DNA from: Deltaproteobacteria bacterium | Lineage (GTDB): Bacteria; Desulfobacterota_B; Binatia; UBA9968 | Length of the DNA: 30,755 bases | Assembly (NCBI GenBank): GCA_016193385.1 | Contig: JACPSF010000399.1 | Span: 1-30,755 of the forward strand | Direction: 5' to 3' | Shown here: one piece after another, positions 1-7,686 of the stretch | Position numbering within the stretch: position 1 is the stretch's first letter | Layout: each line of letters starts with the position of its first letter | The notes under the pieces: model-generated | Database searches by the model: none | What the model saw: only the letters and a program-made list of their open reading frames with translations | Told to the model about the DNA's origin: nothing | Program-made: the position numbers and the translations under genes

Positions 1-981
1 AAAGGCTGCGGCCTCGGCGGAAGCGTATTTTGCCATCGAGGTTTCGAGATTGTTCGGTTGCTTGCGGTCCGCCAACCAGGCGGCACGATACACGAGCAGG
101 CCCGCCGCTTCTTCGTGGACGACCATCTGGGCGATAAGGTCCTGATTCATCTGAAACTGGCCGATCTTCTGACCGAACTGTTCCCGCTGGTTGCAATAGC
201 TCACCGCCGCCTCGCGCGCCGCCCGAGCCACGCCTAGAGCCCCGGCAGCGCAGCTAAGGCGGGTCTGGTTGAGCTGCCACATGCAGATCTTGAACCCCTC
301 TCCTTCCTTGCCGATCAAGCTTGCTTTTGGAATACGGAAGTTCTCAAACGTCAACTCCCCGATCGGCGAGCAATGGACGCCCAGTGTGTCCAGCGTGCGC
401 CGGCTCACCCCGGCGTGATTGAGATCCACATAGAAAGCGGAGATCCCCCGGTGTTTTTGCGCCCGGTCCGTGGAGGCGTAGATCAAAGCCGTGTCGGCCA
501 CCGGGGCATTAGAGATCCATATTTTGGAGCCATTGAGGACGTAGCTCTCGCCCTCCAGAACGGCCGTGGTGCGGATCGCCGCCACATCCGAGCCCGCATC
601 GGGCTCGGTAATGGCGAAGCAACTGACGCTCTCGCCACGGAGCAGGGGAGGAATCCACTGCCGCTTCTGCTCCTCAGTGCCAAATTGACACAGCGTCAGC
701 GCCGGACCGACCTGCATGTTCATGAATACCCTCATGGCGCTGTGGACCCGGGCGATCTCCTCGGTGATCAGCGCCATCGCGAGAAATCCCAGACCGCTGC
801 CGCCGTAGCTCTCCGGCACAACGCAACCGTAAAAGCCGAGCTCACCCATTTTCAAGATCAAATCTTTACGGAATTTTTTCTCCCGATCATCGCGGGCGGC
901 ATCGGGAGCGATCTCCTTTTCGGCAAAATCGTGAGCCAGATCCCGCACCGCTACCAATTCTTCAGGCAAGTCAAAATCCAT
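1..981 (-). CDS. Acyl-CoA dehydrogenase, C-terminus cut by the window edge
   Basis: FAD-dependent enzyme that makes an alpha,beta double bond in an acyl-CoA and passes electrons to electron-transfer flavoprotein. The reading frame is open from an ATG at 981 to the window edge (327 codons). The start is set by a GGAGGTG ribosome site 4 nt upstream. It shows the family's ITEPDAGSD flavin/substrate segment (about residue 125-135), the middle beta domain, and the C-terminal helical motifs REQFGQKIGQFQ and SMAKYASAEAA. The last 50-60 residues, including the usual catalytic Glu, lie outside the window. It is the last visible gene of a run with a second acyl-CoA dehydrogenase, a crotonase and an SDR, which implies a shared CoA-ester pathway. 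The substrate cannot be told from the sequence; a glutaryl- or aryl/alicyclic-acyl-CoA type is possible. Confidence 0.93.
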   Translation of the reverse strand, partial: MDFDLPEELVAVRDLAHDFAEKEIAPDAARDDREKKFRKDLILKMGELGFYGCVVPESYGGSGLGFLAMALITEEIARVHSAMRVFMNMQVGPALTLCQFGTEEQKRQWIPPLLRGESVSCFAITEPDAGSDVAAIRTTAVLEGESYVLNGSKIWISNAPVADTALIYASTDRAQKHRGISAFYVDLNHAGVSRRTLDTLGVHCSPIGELTFENFRIPKASLIGKEGEGFKICMWQLNQTRLSCAAGALGVARAAREAAVSYCNQREQFGQKIGQFQMNQDLIAQMVVHEEAAGLLVYRAAWLADRKQPNNLETSMAKYASAEAAAF

Positions 982-1023
982 GATTCACCTCCATGAGCAG
1001 ACAAAGGCCATAATTACTCAGCC

Positions 1024-1096
1024 TTCAGTTTTGAGTTCTGAGTTTTTAGTTTCGAGTTAAAGGATTTCAACTAAGAACTAAGAATTCAAAACTCAA
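1024..1096. repeat. AT-rich imperfect inverted repeat between two acyl-CoA dehydrogenase genes
   Basis: Two 28-nt arms (1024-1051 and 1069-1096) are inverted copies matching at 24 of 28 positions, around a 17-nt loop. Each arm is built from short GAGTT/TAGTT units. The right arm covers the stop codon of the upstream gene (minus strand). The block is far more AT-rich than its surroundings. It could act as a transcription terminator or RNA-stabilising hairpin between the two genes, or be a dispersed extragenic palindrome. Function is inferred; the symmetry is seen. Confidence 0.7.
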
Positions 1097-2244
1097 GACT
1101 TATTTTCCAAGAGCGTTTTCGCAATGACGAGTTTTTGAATCTCGGAGGTCCCCTCGTAGATTCTGAGAGATCGAACATCGCGATATAGCCGCTCCACTGG
1201 CGTTCCCTCCACCACCCCAACCCCACCGTGAATCTGGAGCGCCTGATCGACAATGCGCTGCGCCGCCTCGGTGGCATAAAGCTTGGCCATGGAAGATTTT
1301 TGTTTGAGACCTCCCCGCCCGTGGTCATGGAGCCACGCCGCTTGGTAGACCAACAGGCGCGCGGCCTCAAGCTCCGTGGCCATGTCCGCAAGTTTAAACT
1401 GAATGCCCTGAAACTCAGCCAACTCTTTCCCGAACTGGCGCCTTTTTCGGCTGTACCGCAGTGCTTCGTCCAAGGCCCTCTGTGCCAATCCTACCGCGGC
1501 GGCGCCCACGGTCGAGCGCAGCATTTCCAGGGTGCTGAAGGCAATCTTGAGCCCCTCCCCCTCCTGCCCCAGAAGGTTGGCCTCCGGAACGATGCATTCT
1601 TCAAAGGCAAGGGCACCGATCGGATGAGGAGAAATGAGGCGAGTCTTCTCTTTCAAAAGCAGCCCGGGCCTATTGGCCTCCACGATGAAGGCGCTAACTC
1701 CTTTGGCTTTTTTTTCCGGATCCGTCGAAGCAAAGACCACGTAGGTCCCGGCCAGACCTGCGTTGGAAATAAAGCGTTTAATTCCGGTGAGGCAATATTG
1801 CTTCCCCCGTTTGACGGCGCGCGTCTCCAGCGAGGCGATGTCCGAGCCGGCCTGAGGCTCCGTCAGAGCGAAGGCCGCCAAAACCTCACCCCTGACAATC
1901 GGCGGCAAATAGCGAGACTTTTGGCCATCACTTCCCGCCAGCGTGATCGGATAGCTGCCGAGGGCCTGCAGGGCAAAGGTCGTGTCCGCCAGGGCGGAGC
2001 CAAAGGCCAATTCCTCCCGCAAAAGGCAGAGGTCACGGGCCTGCACCTTTTCCCGCGCTCCGCCAAATTTCTTGGGTGCTACATAGGCGATGAACCCTTC
2101 GCGCCCGAGCTGGCTGGCCAGCCCTCGGGTCGCCTCTTCGACGTCTGCCTCCCGCACAATCTCACGTAAGAGGTTTTTTTCCACCCACGCTTGGATCTGG
2201 CGACGCAGAATGAGGTGCTCCGGGTCAAAAAAGCAATCCATCAT
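1093..2244 (-). CDS. Acyl-CoA dehydrogenase
   Basis: Complete 383-residue acyl-CoA dehydrogenase, the normal length for the family. Visible marks are an N-terminal helical domain, ALTEPQAGSD around residue 130, RRQFGKELAEFQ in the C-terminal helical domain, and RIYEGTSEIQ near the end. In that last motif Glu364 aligns with the catalytic base of medium-chain acyl-CoA dehydrogenase. There are two adjacent ATGs (2244 and 2241) with a purine-rich GAGAGGGA just upstream; the first is used here. It begins 17 nt after the crotonase stop and is probably co-transcribed with it and the SDR. A 111-nt gap with an inverted repeat separates it from the next dehydrogenase gene. Two related but clearly different dehydrogenases in one cluster suggest two successive oxidation steps or a heteromeric enzyme; the substrate is unknown. 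Confidence 0.95.
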   Translation of the reverse strand: MMDCFFDPEHLILRRQIQAWVEKNLLREIVREADVEEATRGLASQLGREGFIAYVAPKKFGGAREKVQARDLCLLREELAFGSALADTTFALQALGSYPITLAGSDGQKSRYLPPIVRGEVLAAFALTEPQAGSDIASLETRAVKRGKQYCLTGIKRFISNAGLAGTYVVFASTDPEKKAKGVSAFIVEANRPGLLLKEKTRLISPHPIGALAFEECIVPEANLLGQEGEGLKIAFSTLEMLRSTVGAAAVGLAQRALDEALRYSRKRRQFGKELAEFQGIQFKLADMATELEAARLLVYQAAWLHDHGRGGLKQKSSMAKLYATEAAQRIVDQALQIHGGVGVVEGTPVERLYRDVRSLRIYEGTSEIQKLVIAKTLLENKS

Positions 2245-2261
2245 TCCCTCTCACGAGCCGA

Positions 2262-3056
2262 TCAGGCCTGGTTGAAGCGAGCCGGCCGTTTCTCCACAAA
2301 AGCCCGATACCCCTCTTGGAAGTCCGCCATCCCCATGCACCTGGCTTGCGCCAAGGCCTCCATTTCCAAGGCCGTCTCCAAGTCTATAATCATTTCCCGG
2401 CTGAGCAGCTCTTTGGTCACCCCCAGGGCATAAAGCGGCCCGTCTTTCAGGCGCCGCGCGAGCGCGTAAGCTTCCTCCGCAAGCTTTTCGTGCGGCACCA
2501 CGCGATTGGCCAGGCCGATCCGGTAGGCCTCTTGAGCGTCTACCGGATCGCCAAGAAACAGCAGTTCGGTCGCCCGTCCCTGCCCGACAATCCTGGGGAG
2601 GAGGTACAGCGCGCCCATGTCGGCTCCCGCCAAACCCACCTTGACAAAGAGAAAAGCAAACTTGGCTTGATCCGAGACGAGCCGGATGTCACTGGCCAGG
2701 GCCAGCATGGCCCCCGCCCCTGCCGCGATCCCGTTCACCGCAGCGACGATCGGCTTTTTAAGATTGCGCATGTTTTTCACCACATCGCAGGTCATACGCG
2801 TGAAACGATAGAGATCGCTTCCTTTCATCTGAAGCAGTTTTCCAATGATGTCATGCACGCTTCCTCCGGAGCAAAATCCCTTTCCGGTCCCCGTCAGCAC
2901 CAGGACTTTTACCGCCTCCTCCTGGGCCAACTCCCCGGTCAGCTTTTCCAACTCCTCATAAGTCCGGAAAGTCAAAGCATTCAGCTTCTCAGGGTTATTC
3001 AGGCGAACAGTCGCAATGCCATCCTCGACTTCGTAGATAAAACTTTGATACGTCAT
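2262..3056 (-). CDS. Enoyl-CoA hydratase/isomerase (crotonase) family protein, isomerase-like active site
   Basis: 264-residue crotonase-fold enzyme acting on an acyl-CoA. The oxyanion-hole motif GFCSGGSVHD (60-69) and the second backbone-NH loop NGIAAGAG (108-115) are present. The two glutamates used by true hydratases are replaced: the E144-equivalent is Met117 and the E164-equivalent is Phe137 (rat numbering for the equivalents). An aspartate, Asp146, sits six residues before LLPR, as in PaaG-type enoyl-CoA isomerases. This favours double-bond isomerisation or another crotonase chemistry over plain hydration. The gene lies 33 nt after the SDR gene and 17 nt before an acyl-CoA dehydrogenase gene, which fits one operon. 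Family is certain, reaction is inferred. Confidence 0.92.
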   Translation of the reverse strand: MTYQSFIYEVEDGIATVRLNNPEKLNALTFRTYEELEKLTGELAQEEAVKVLVLTGTGKGFCSGGSVHDIIGKLLQMKGSDLYRFTRMTCDVVKNMRNLKKPIVAAVNGIAAGAGAMLALASDIRLVSDQAKFAFLFVKVGLAGADMGALYLLPRIVGQGRATELLFLGDPVDAQEAYRIGLANRVVPHEKLAEEAYALARRLKDGPLYALGVTKELLSREMIIDLETALEMEALAQARCMGMADFQEGYRAFVEKRPARFNQA

Positions 3057-3089
3057 TGAGCCTTCCTTTCACTGCATGCCTCTTTCTCT

Positions 3090-3869
3090 TCATACCATGA
3101 CCGCCCCCCCGTCCACGTTGATCGCCTGCCCTGTGATCCCGCTGGCTGACTCGGAGGCAAGCATGAGGGCAAGCTCGGCAACCTCTTTAGGATCGATCAG
3201 GCGGTTTTGCGGCGAGGTCCGTTTAAAAAGCCCGAGGATCTGCTCCAGGCTCCGGCCGGTCTTATCAGCCATCATTTTAGCATTATTGAGTGTCAACTCG
3301 GTTTCGACGTATCCCGGGCAGACAGCATTCACGGTGATACCCGTTCTTCCCATCTCGACCGCGAGGGCGCGGGTCAACCCCAGGACTGCGTGCTTGGAAG
3401 CGGCATACGCCGAAATGTGAGAGTATGCAACCTTTGCAACCGTTGACGCGATGTTGATGACGCGCCCCCATCCCGAGGCGATCATGGCCGGGAGAAATAC
3501 CTTACAGCAGTAGTAGGTTCCAGTGAGATTCACCTTGAAAACCTCTTCCCACAAACGATCCTCCATCTCCAGGAAAGCCGCTGCCGGGGCCATTCCCGCG
3601 TTATTGATCAGGATCTGCACGGTTCCGAGCTTGCTCTCGATTACGTTTTTCAGCGCCTCGACCTCCGGCCTGCGCGTCACGTCGCAGCGCAGGGGAAGCG
3701 CCTTGCCCCCGAGGCGATCAACCTCAGCAGCCACCTGGTCCAGGCGCGACTGAGTGCGGCCCGTGATAACGACTGGATTCCCCCGAGCCGCAAAGGCAAG
3801 CGCCAGGGAACGACCTATTCCCCGGCCACCTCCAGTGACTAAAGCGATCTTTCCGCTGACGGTCTCCAT
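3090..3869 (-). CDS. Short-chain dehydrogenase/reductase (3-hydroxyacyl-CoA dehydrogenase-like)
   Basis: 259-residue classical SDR. It has the cofactor motif TGGGRGIG (12-19), Asp63 after the third strand, NNAG (89-92), and the tetrad Asn114, Ser142, Tyr155, Lys159 (YAASK). It ends with the common GQAINVDGG segment. Arg38 after the second strand (ITGRTQ) points to NADP(H), but this is weak. The ATG at 3869 has AGGGG about 6 nt upstream. It is the first gene of a minus-strand run with a crotonase and two acyl-CoA dehydrogenases, where a hydroxyacyl-CoA oxidation step would fit. It could also be a 3-oxoacyl-ACP reductase-type enzyme; the neighbours favour catabolism. Confidence 0.93.
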   Translation of the reverse strand: METVSGKIALVTGGGRGIGRSLALAFAARGNPVVITGRTQSRLDQVAAEVDRLGGKALPLRCDVTRRPEVEALKNVIESKLGTVQILINNAGMAPAAAFLEMEDRLWEEVFKVNLTGTYYCCKVFLPAMIASGWGRVINIASTVAKVAYSHISAYAASKHAVLGLTRALAVEMGRTGITVNAVCPGYVETELTLNNAKMMADKTGRSLEQILGLFKRTSPQNRLIDPKEVAELALMLASESASGITGQAINVDGGAVMV

Positions 3870-4028
3870 GCGACACCCCTGAGGATATCATAACACTTCG
3901 GGCAAAAATGCAATTGTCCTTTTGGCCCACCTGTCCGTCTTACCTCCCTCGTGCCCCCCCTTTGAGCTCTTGTTCTCTGTTGCGCCTTTAGATAAAAGAG
4001 GGGTCAAAATTCGTAGCGGAGGAAGACC

Positions 4029-5111
4029 ATGAAACCAGGGCGAATGATCCTCACGGCGGGCATGTTACTGCTCGCCTTGATCGCGGCCTCTGTGCCACGC
4101 GAGGAGGCCCGGTCACAGCCTTTTCCTCTCTGGCGGGAGGGAGACGGCGGCGACCCCAACCCGGAGCTTGACCGACTGGCGAACGCGTTTGCGCGCCTGG
4201 CAGAAAAGGTGCGGCCAGCCGTCGTTCAACTACGCGTTAGCCTCAACCCACCGTCGGCTCAGGACGGTGAGAACCAACCGCCGGCCAGCAGCCGCGGCTC
4301 CGGCTTCATCATCCACCCCGCAGGCTATGTCCTCACCGCCCACCATGTGGTCGAGGGGGCCCGAGAGGTCGAGGTCCGCCTCGCCGACAGACGCAGGCTA
4401 CGTGCTCAAGTGGTCGGCACCGACCCAGAGGTGGACGTGGCTCTGGTTAAGGTTTCCGGGAGTCAAGAACTGCCGACGCTCGCCTTGGGCGATTCAGATA
4501 ATGCACAGGTTGGAGAATTTGTTGGCTCCTTGGGCTATCCCTTCGGACTCGAAAGCTCGCTTAGTCTCGGCATCATCAGCCGGCACGGGAAAAATATTTC
4601 CACTGGTTTTGACTTCATCCAGACCAACGCGGGCGCCAGCGCAGGGTGGAGCGGCGGGCCCCTGGTAAACGTCAGGGGTCATGCCGTTGGGATGATCACC
4701 ATGGCCTCAGACAGGGGCAACATGGGATTTGCGGTTCCCATCAATGTCATCAAGGTGGTGATCCCGCGTCTGCTCAGCGGCGAAAAGATCGTGTGGGGCT
4801 GGCTGGGAGTCCGGGTATCGGATCTGAGCCTCGAAGGGGCGGAGGCCCTGGGGCTGTCGCCCGTCAGGGGAGTGCTGGTGAGCGCCGTTTTGCCAGGCCA
4901 ACCGGCCGAAAAAGGCGGGATTCTTTCCCACGATGTGATCCTCGCGGTCAACGGGGTCCGGGTAGATAGCCCGCGGGAGCTGACCCGCCTCATTGCGGGG
5001 ATAGAGGCGGGCAGGGACGTAAGCCTGGCGATCTTTCGCAAGGGCGGAACGTTGAAGCTCTCCGTGCGCCTGGGGCAAAAACCAAAAAGCACGGAACGGC
5101 GAGAAGGATAA
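4029..5111 (+). CDS. HtrA/DegP-like secreted serine protease with one PDZ domain
   Basis: 360-residue S1C-family protease, probably periplasmic. A hydrophobic signal segment covers residues 6-21. The trypsin-like domain (about 55-250) shows His106 (TAHHVVEG), Asp136 (DPEVDVALVKV) and Ser208 (GWSGGPLVN), the expected triad. The serine motif is unusual: the common GNSGG reads GWSGG, with Trp207 for Asn. One PDZ domain follows (about 257-350), so it is a DegS-like layout (one PDZ) rather than DegP-like (two), but with a cleavable-looking signal. GGAGGA 5 nt upstream sets the start. The gene is convergent with the Lon-like protease gene, 7 nt apart. Likely role is envelope protein quality control; the Trp substitution could alter the oxyanion hole. 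Confidence 0.92.
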   Translation: MKPGRMILTAGMLLLALIAASVPREEARSQPFPLWREGDGGDPNPELDRLANAFARLAEKVRPAVVQLRVSLNPPSAQDGENQPPASSRGSGFIIHPAGYVLTAHHVVEGAREVEVRLADRRRLRAQVVGTDPEVDVALVKVSGSQELPTLALGDSDNAQVGEFVGSLGYPFGLESSLSLGIISRHGKNISTGFDFIQTNAGASAGWSGGPLVNVRGHAVGMITMASDRGNMGFAVPINVIKVVIPRLLSGEKIVWGWLGVRVSDLSLEGAEALGLSPVRGVLVSAVLPGQPAEKGGILSHDVILAVNGVRVDSPRELTRLIAGIEAGRDVSLAIFRKGGTLKLSVRLGQKPKSTERREG

Positions 5112-5118
5112 GGCGGGT

Positions 5119-7578
5119 CTAGCCCTCTTCCTCTTCCGCTGGCTTCTCGGCGACGGGCGCGGCAGAACGTCTAAGCCTGTCAGAGTAATCCTCCATTCGC
5201 TTTTCCACCAGGTCATTCAACGACGAGGCGGGATAGCGCCCCTGGCTATCCCTTGCCCCGGCCGCCATGCCACTGAGAACTTCCATCCCCTCGTCGATGC
5301 TACTAACCGCATAGATATAAAACTTCCCCTGCTCCACGGCCTCGACGACATCGCGCCTGAGCATAAGGTTGCGCAGATTCGCCCGCGGGACAAGCACTCC
5401 CTGTTCTCCGGTGAAACCTTTGATCCGGCAAACGTCAAAGAAGCCCTCGATCTTACGGTTGATGCCCCCGATCGCCTGAATCTCCCCGTTCTGGTTGACG
5501 GAGCCCGTCACGGCAATCCCCTGTTTGATGGGCACTCCAGACAGGCTCGAAAGGATAGCGTAGAGCTCGGTGGAAGAGGCGCTATCCCCATCGATGCCTT
5601 CATAAGACTGTTCAAAGCAGAGGCTGGCCGAGAGCGAGAGGGGGCGGTCCTGCGCATATTTGGCACCCAGATAACCGCTCAGGATCAACACCCCTTTGTC
5701 GTGGGTCTTCCCGCTCAGCTTCGCCTCTCTCTCGATGTTGATGATCCCCCCTCGGCCCATGAAAGTCTTGGCCGTGCTCCGCGACGGCTTGCCAAAGCTG
5801 AAGTCTCCCAGTTGATAAATGGCCAGGCCATTGACCTGCCCCACCGCCGAACCCACCACATCCACGAGCAGGGTCCCCTCGGCGATCATCTGGCGGAGCC
5901 TCTCCTCGATCAGATTCAGACGAAACGTTTTTTCCTCGGTCGCCTTCTCCACATGCTCGCCCGTGACCAACTCGCTTCCCGCCTTCTCCGCCCAATAGTT
6001 CGATTCGATCAGGAGATCGACGACATCGCTAAAGCGGGTCGAGAGCTTCTCCTGATCCTCCACCAGCCTCGCCCCGTATTCGATCACCCGGGCAACCCCG
6101 CTCGGATCGAAGTGACGTAGTCCCTCCCGCCCGCAGCAGGCGCTGATAAAACAAGCGTAGGCGACAATGTTATCGTCCGACCGGTCAATCTCGAAATTGA
6201 AGTCCGCCTTGACCTTAAACGTCTCGCGAAAGTCGGGGTCGAAGGTGGACAGGGTGTGATAGAGAAGCGGATCGCCGATCATGATCACCTTGGCATCCGT
6301 CGGGATCGGATCGGGCCTAAGCCCCTGGGGGGGCAGCCAACCGAAAAAGGTGGCGGGCTCCTCGATTCTGAGTTCGCGGTTTTTGATCACTCTCTGTAGA
6401 GCCTCCCACACCCCCGGGTTAGCCAGCACATCCCGATCGTAAAGGACCAGATAACCCCCGTTGGCACGGCTGATCGAGCCGGCCTTGATGTGGGTAAAGT
6501 CGGTGACAAATCCCCCGAGCACGGGGCGCTTCTCCACCACCCCCAAGAGATTGTGGTAGCTGGGGTTGGTCTCGATAATAATGGGGGGCCCCTGGGTGTC
6601 GCTGTTATCGACGAACACATTGATCCGATAGGGAAGAAAGGGATCGGAGGCGGCCTCCACCGATTGCAACGCTGCAAAGGGCGTCGCGGCACGATCTCCT
6701 TCCGCTCCTTTGATGAAGCGGGGCAGGTTCATCAGTATATGATCGCGGACCGCACTCAGGTAACGCACCACTTTGGGGTAGTCGCGGTATTTCTCTTTCA
6801 GTTCCGTCAGCGGGATGCGGACCAAATACTCGCCGGCCTGCTGTTCCAATGCCTGCAACCGATCGGCAATTTGCCGCTCCAATCTCTTCCCCTCCCGTAG
6901 CGCCTCTTCGACCTGCCGCTCAATCTCGCTGCGTTTTTCCTCTAGGGCCTTTTTCTTTTCCGGCTCCAGCGAGAGGTAGTCCTCCTCTTGCATGGGCTTC
7001 CCGTCCTTCAGAGGAATCAAAGCCATTCCCGACGGAGAAAAGCGCAGAGTAAAGCCGCTCGTTCGGGCCTCTTCCATAAGCCGTTCCATGATCTCCTGCT
7101 GTTTTTTTTGCGCTTGCTCGACCATGGCCTGGCGCTGGCGCGCAAACTCCTCGCTCTCAAACGTCTTGCTGGCTTCGCGCTGCAGGGTTTGAACCAATTC
7201 TTCCATGTCCCGCTTTAAAACCTTGCCCCAGCCGCGGCGGATGTTGACGGCCTGCGGGCGGTCGAGGTCAATAAAGTTATAGACATAACACCAGTCTTCC
7301 GGGAACGGAGAATCCTCTTGGGGAATCCCTTTTTCTCCCGTGACCTTTTTCAGGAAGGCCTTGATGATGCTGGTCTTCCCGGTCCCCGTCAGGCCCGTGA
7401 CGAAGATATTAAAACCGGGTTTGTTCACGCCCAGACCAAACTCGATGGCGCGTATGGCGCGCGCTTGACCGATGAAATCCTCCAAGGGGGTCATGTCAGC
7501 GGTGCAGGTAAAGGGCAGCAGCGAGGTGTCGCAGCGCCAGGCGAGTCTTTGCGCCGGAATCCGGAATTGAGCGGTCAT
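5119..7578 (-). CDS. Lon-like ATP-dependent protease (AAA+ plus S16 peptidase, LonB/YcbZ type)
   Basis: 819-residue cytosolic ATP-dependent protease. The frame is open farther upstream, but ATG 7578 is chosen because GAGGAG lies just before it, a strong promoter precedes it, and MTAQFRIPA looks like a family start. Walker A is GLTGTGKTS (62-70). A charged helical insert, probably coiled coil, covers about 140-255. An ANGGYLVLYDRDVL segment (372-385) follows, then the second AAA part. The C-terminal peptidase domain has the Ser/Lys dyad: Ser666 in GDSASS and Lys709 in GGINRKIEG. It lacks the classical Lon N-terminal domain, as expected for this group. It diverges from an M48 protease gene, which supports a proteostasis region. 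Confidence 0.95.
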   Translation of the reverse strand: MTAQFRIPAQRLAWRCDTSLLPFTCTADMTPLEDFIGQARAIRAIEFGLGVNKPGFNIFVTGLTGTGKTSIIKAFLKKVTGEKGIPQEDSPFPEDWCYVYNFIDLDRPQAVNIRRGWGKVLKRDMEELVQTLQREASKTFESEEFARQRQAMVEQAQKKQQEIMERLMEEARTSGFTLRFSPSGMALIPLKDGKPMQEEDYLSLEPEKKKALEEKRSEIERQVEEALREGKRLERQIADRLQALEQQAGEYLVRIPLTELKEKYRDYPKVVRYLSAVRDHILMNLPRFIKGAEGDRAATPFAALQSVEAASDPFLPYRINVFVDNSDTQGPPIIIETNPSYHNLLGVVEKRPVLGGFVTDFTHIKAGSISRANGGYLVLYDRDVLANPGVWEALQRVIKNRELRIEEPATFFGWLPPQGLRPDPIPTDAKVIMIGDPLLYHTLSTFDPDFRETFKVKADFNFEIDRSDDNIVAYACFISACCGREGLRHFDPSGVARVIEYGARLVEDQEKLSTRFSDVVDLLIESNYWAEKAGSELVTGEHVEKATEEKTFRLNLIEERLRQMIAEGTLLVDVVGSAVGQVNGLAIYQLGDFSFGKPSRSTAKTFMGRGGIINIEREAKLSGKTHDKGVLILSGYLGAKYAQDRPLSLSASLCFEQSYEGIDGDSASSTELYAILSSLSGVPIKQGIAVTGSVNQNGEIQAIGGINRKIEGFFDVCRIKGFTGEQGVLVPRANLRNLMLRRDVVEAVEQGKFYIYAVSSIDEGMEVLSGMAAGARDSQGRYPASSLNDLVEKRMEDYSDRLRRSAAPVAEKPAEEEEG

Positions 7579-7609
7579 TTTGAACTCCTCACGGTTTATT
7601 GGGGTATAG

Positions 7610-7638
7610 AATATATTGTTTCGAGGACGCGGCGTCAA
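7610..7638 (-). promoter_or_regulatory. Sigma70-like promoter of the Lon-like protease gene
   Basis: On the minus strand TTGACG (7638-7633) is followed by a 17-nt spacer and TATATT (7615-7610), a near-consensus housekeeping promoter. The -10 box ends 31 nt before the ATG at 7578, which leaves room for the GAGGAG ribosome site. It stands back-to-back with the plus-strand promoter at 7651-7679; the two -35 boxes are only 12 nt apart. Confidence 0.65.
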
Positions 7639-7650
7639 CGTTTCTTCCTG

Positions 7651-7679
7651 TTGCCCCAGCGATAAACTCCATCTATAAT
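7651..7679 (+). promoter_or_regulatory. Sigma70-like promoter of the M48 protease gene, placed for a leaderless transcript
   Basis: TTGCCC (7651-7656), a 17-nt spacer and a perfect TATAAT (7674-7679). Transcription should start about 7 nt later, near 7686. That is at the start codons of the M48 gene (TTG 7684, GTG 7687, GTG 7690), and no Shine-Dalgarno sequence is present before them. This suggests a leaderless mRNA starting at one of the GTG codons. Confidence 0.55.
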
Positions 7680-7686
7680 TCGTTTG

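Noticed and set aside
1228..2169. Long plus-strand open frame opposite the acyl-CoA dehydrogenase
   Set aside because: Antisense shadow: low-complexity Arg/Gly-rich protein with no recognisable domain, over a clear gene.
3870..4028. Promoter boxes in the divergent SDR/HtrA gap
   Set aside because: Only weak or badly spaced boxes (TTGCAT-15-TATGAT too close to the SDR start); not reported as features.
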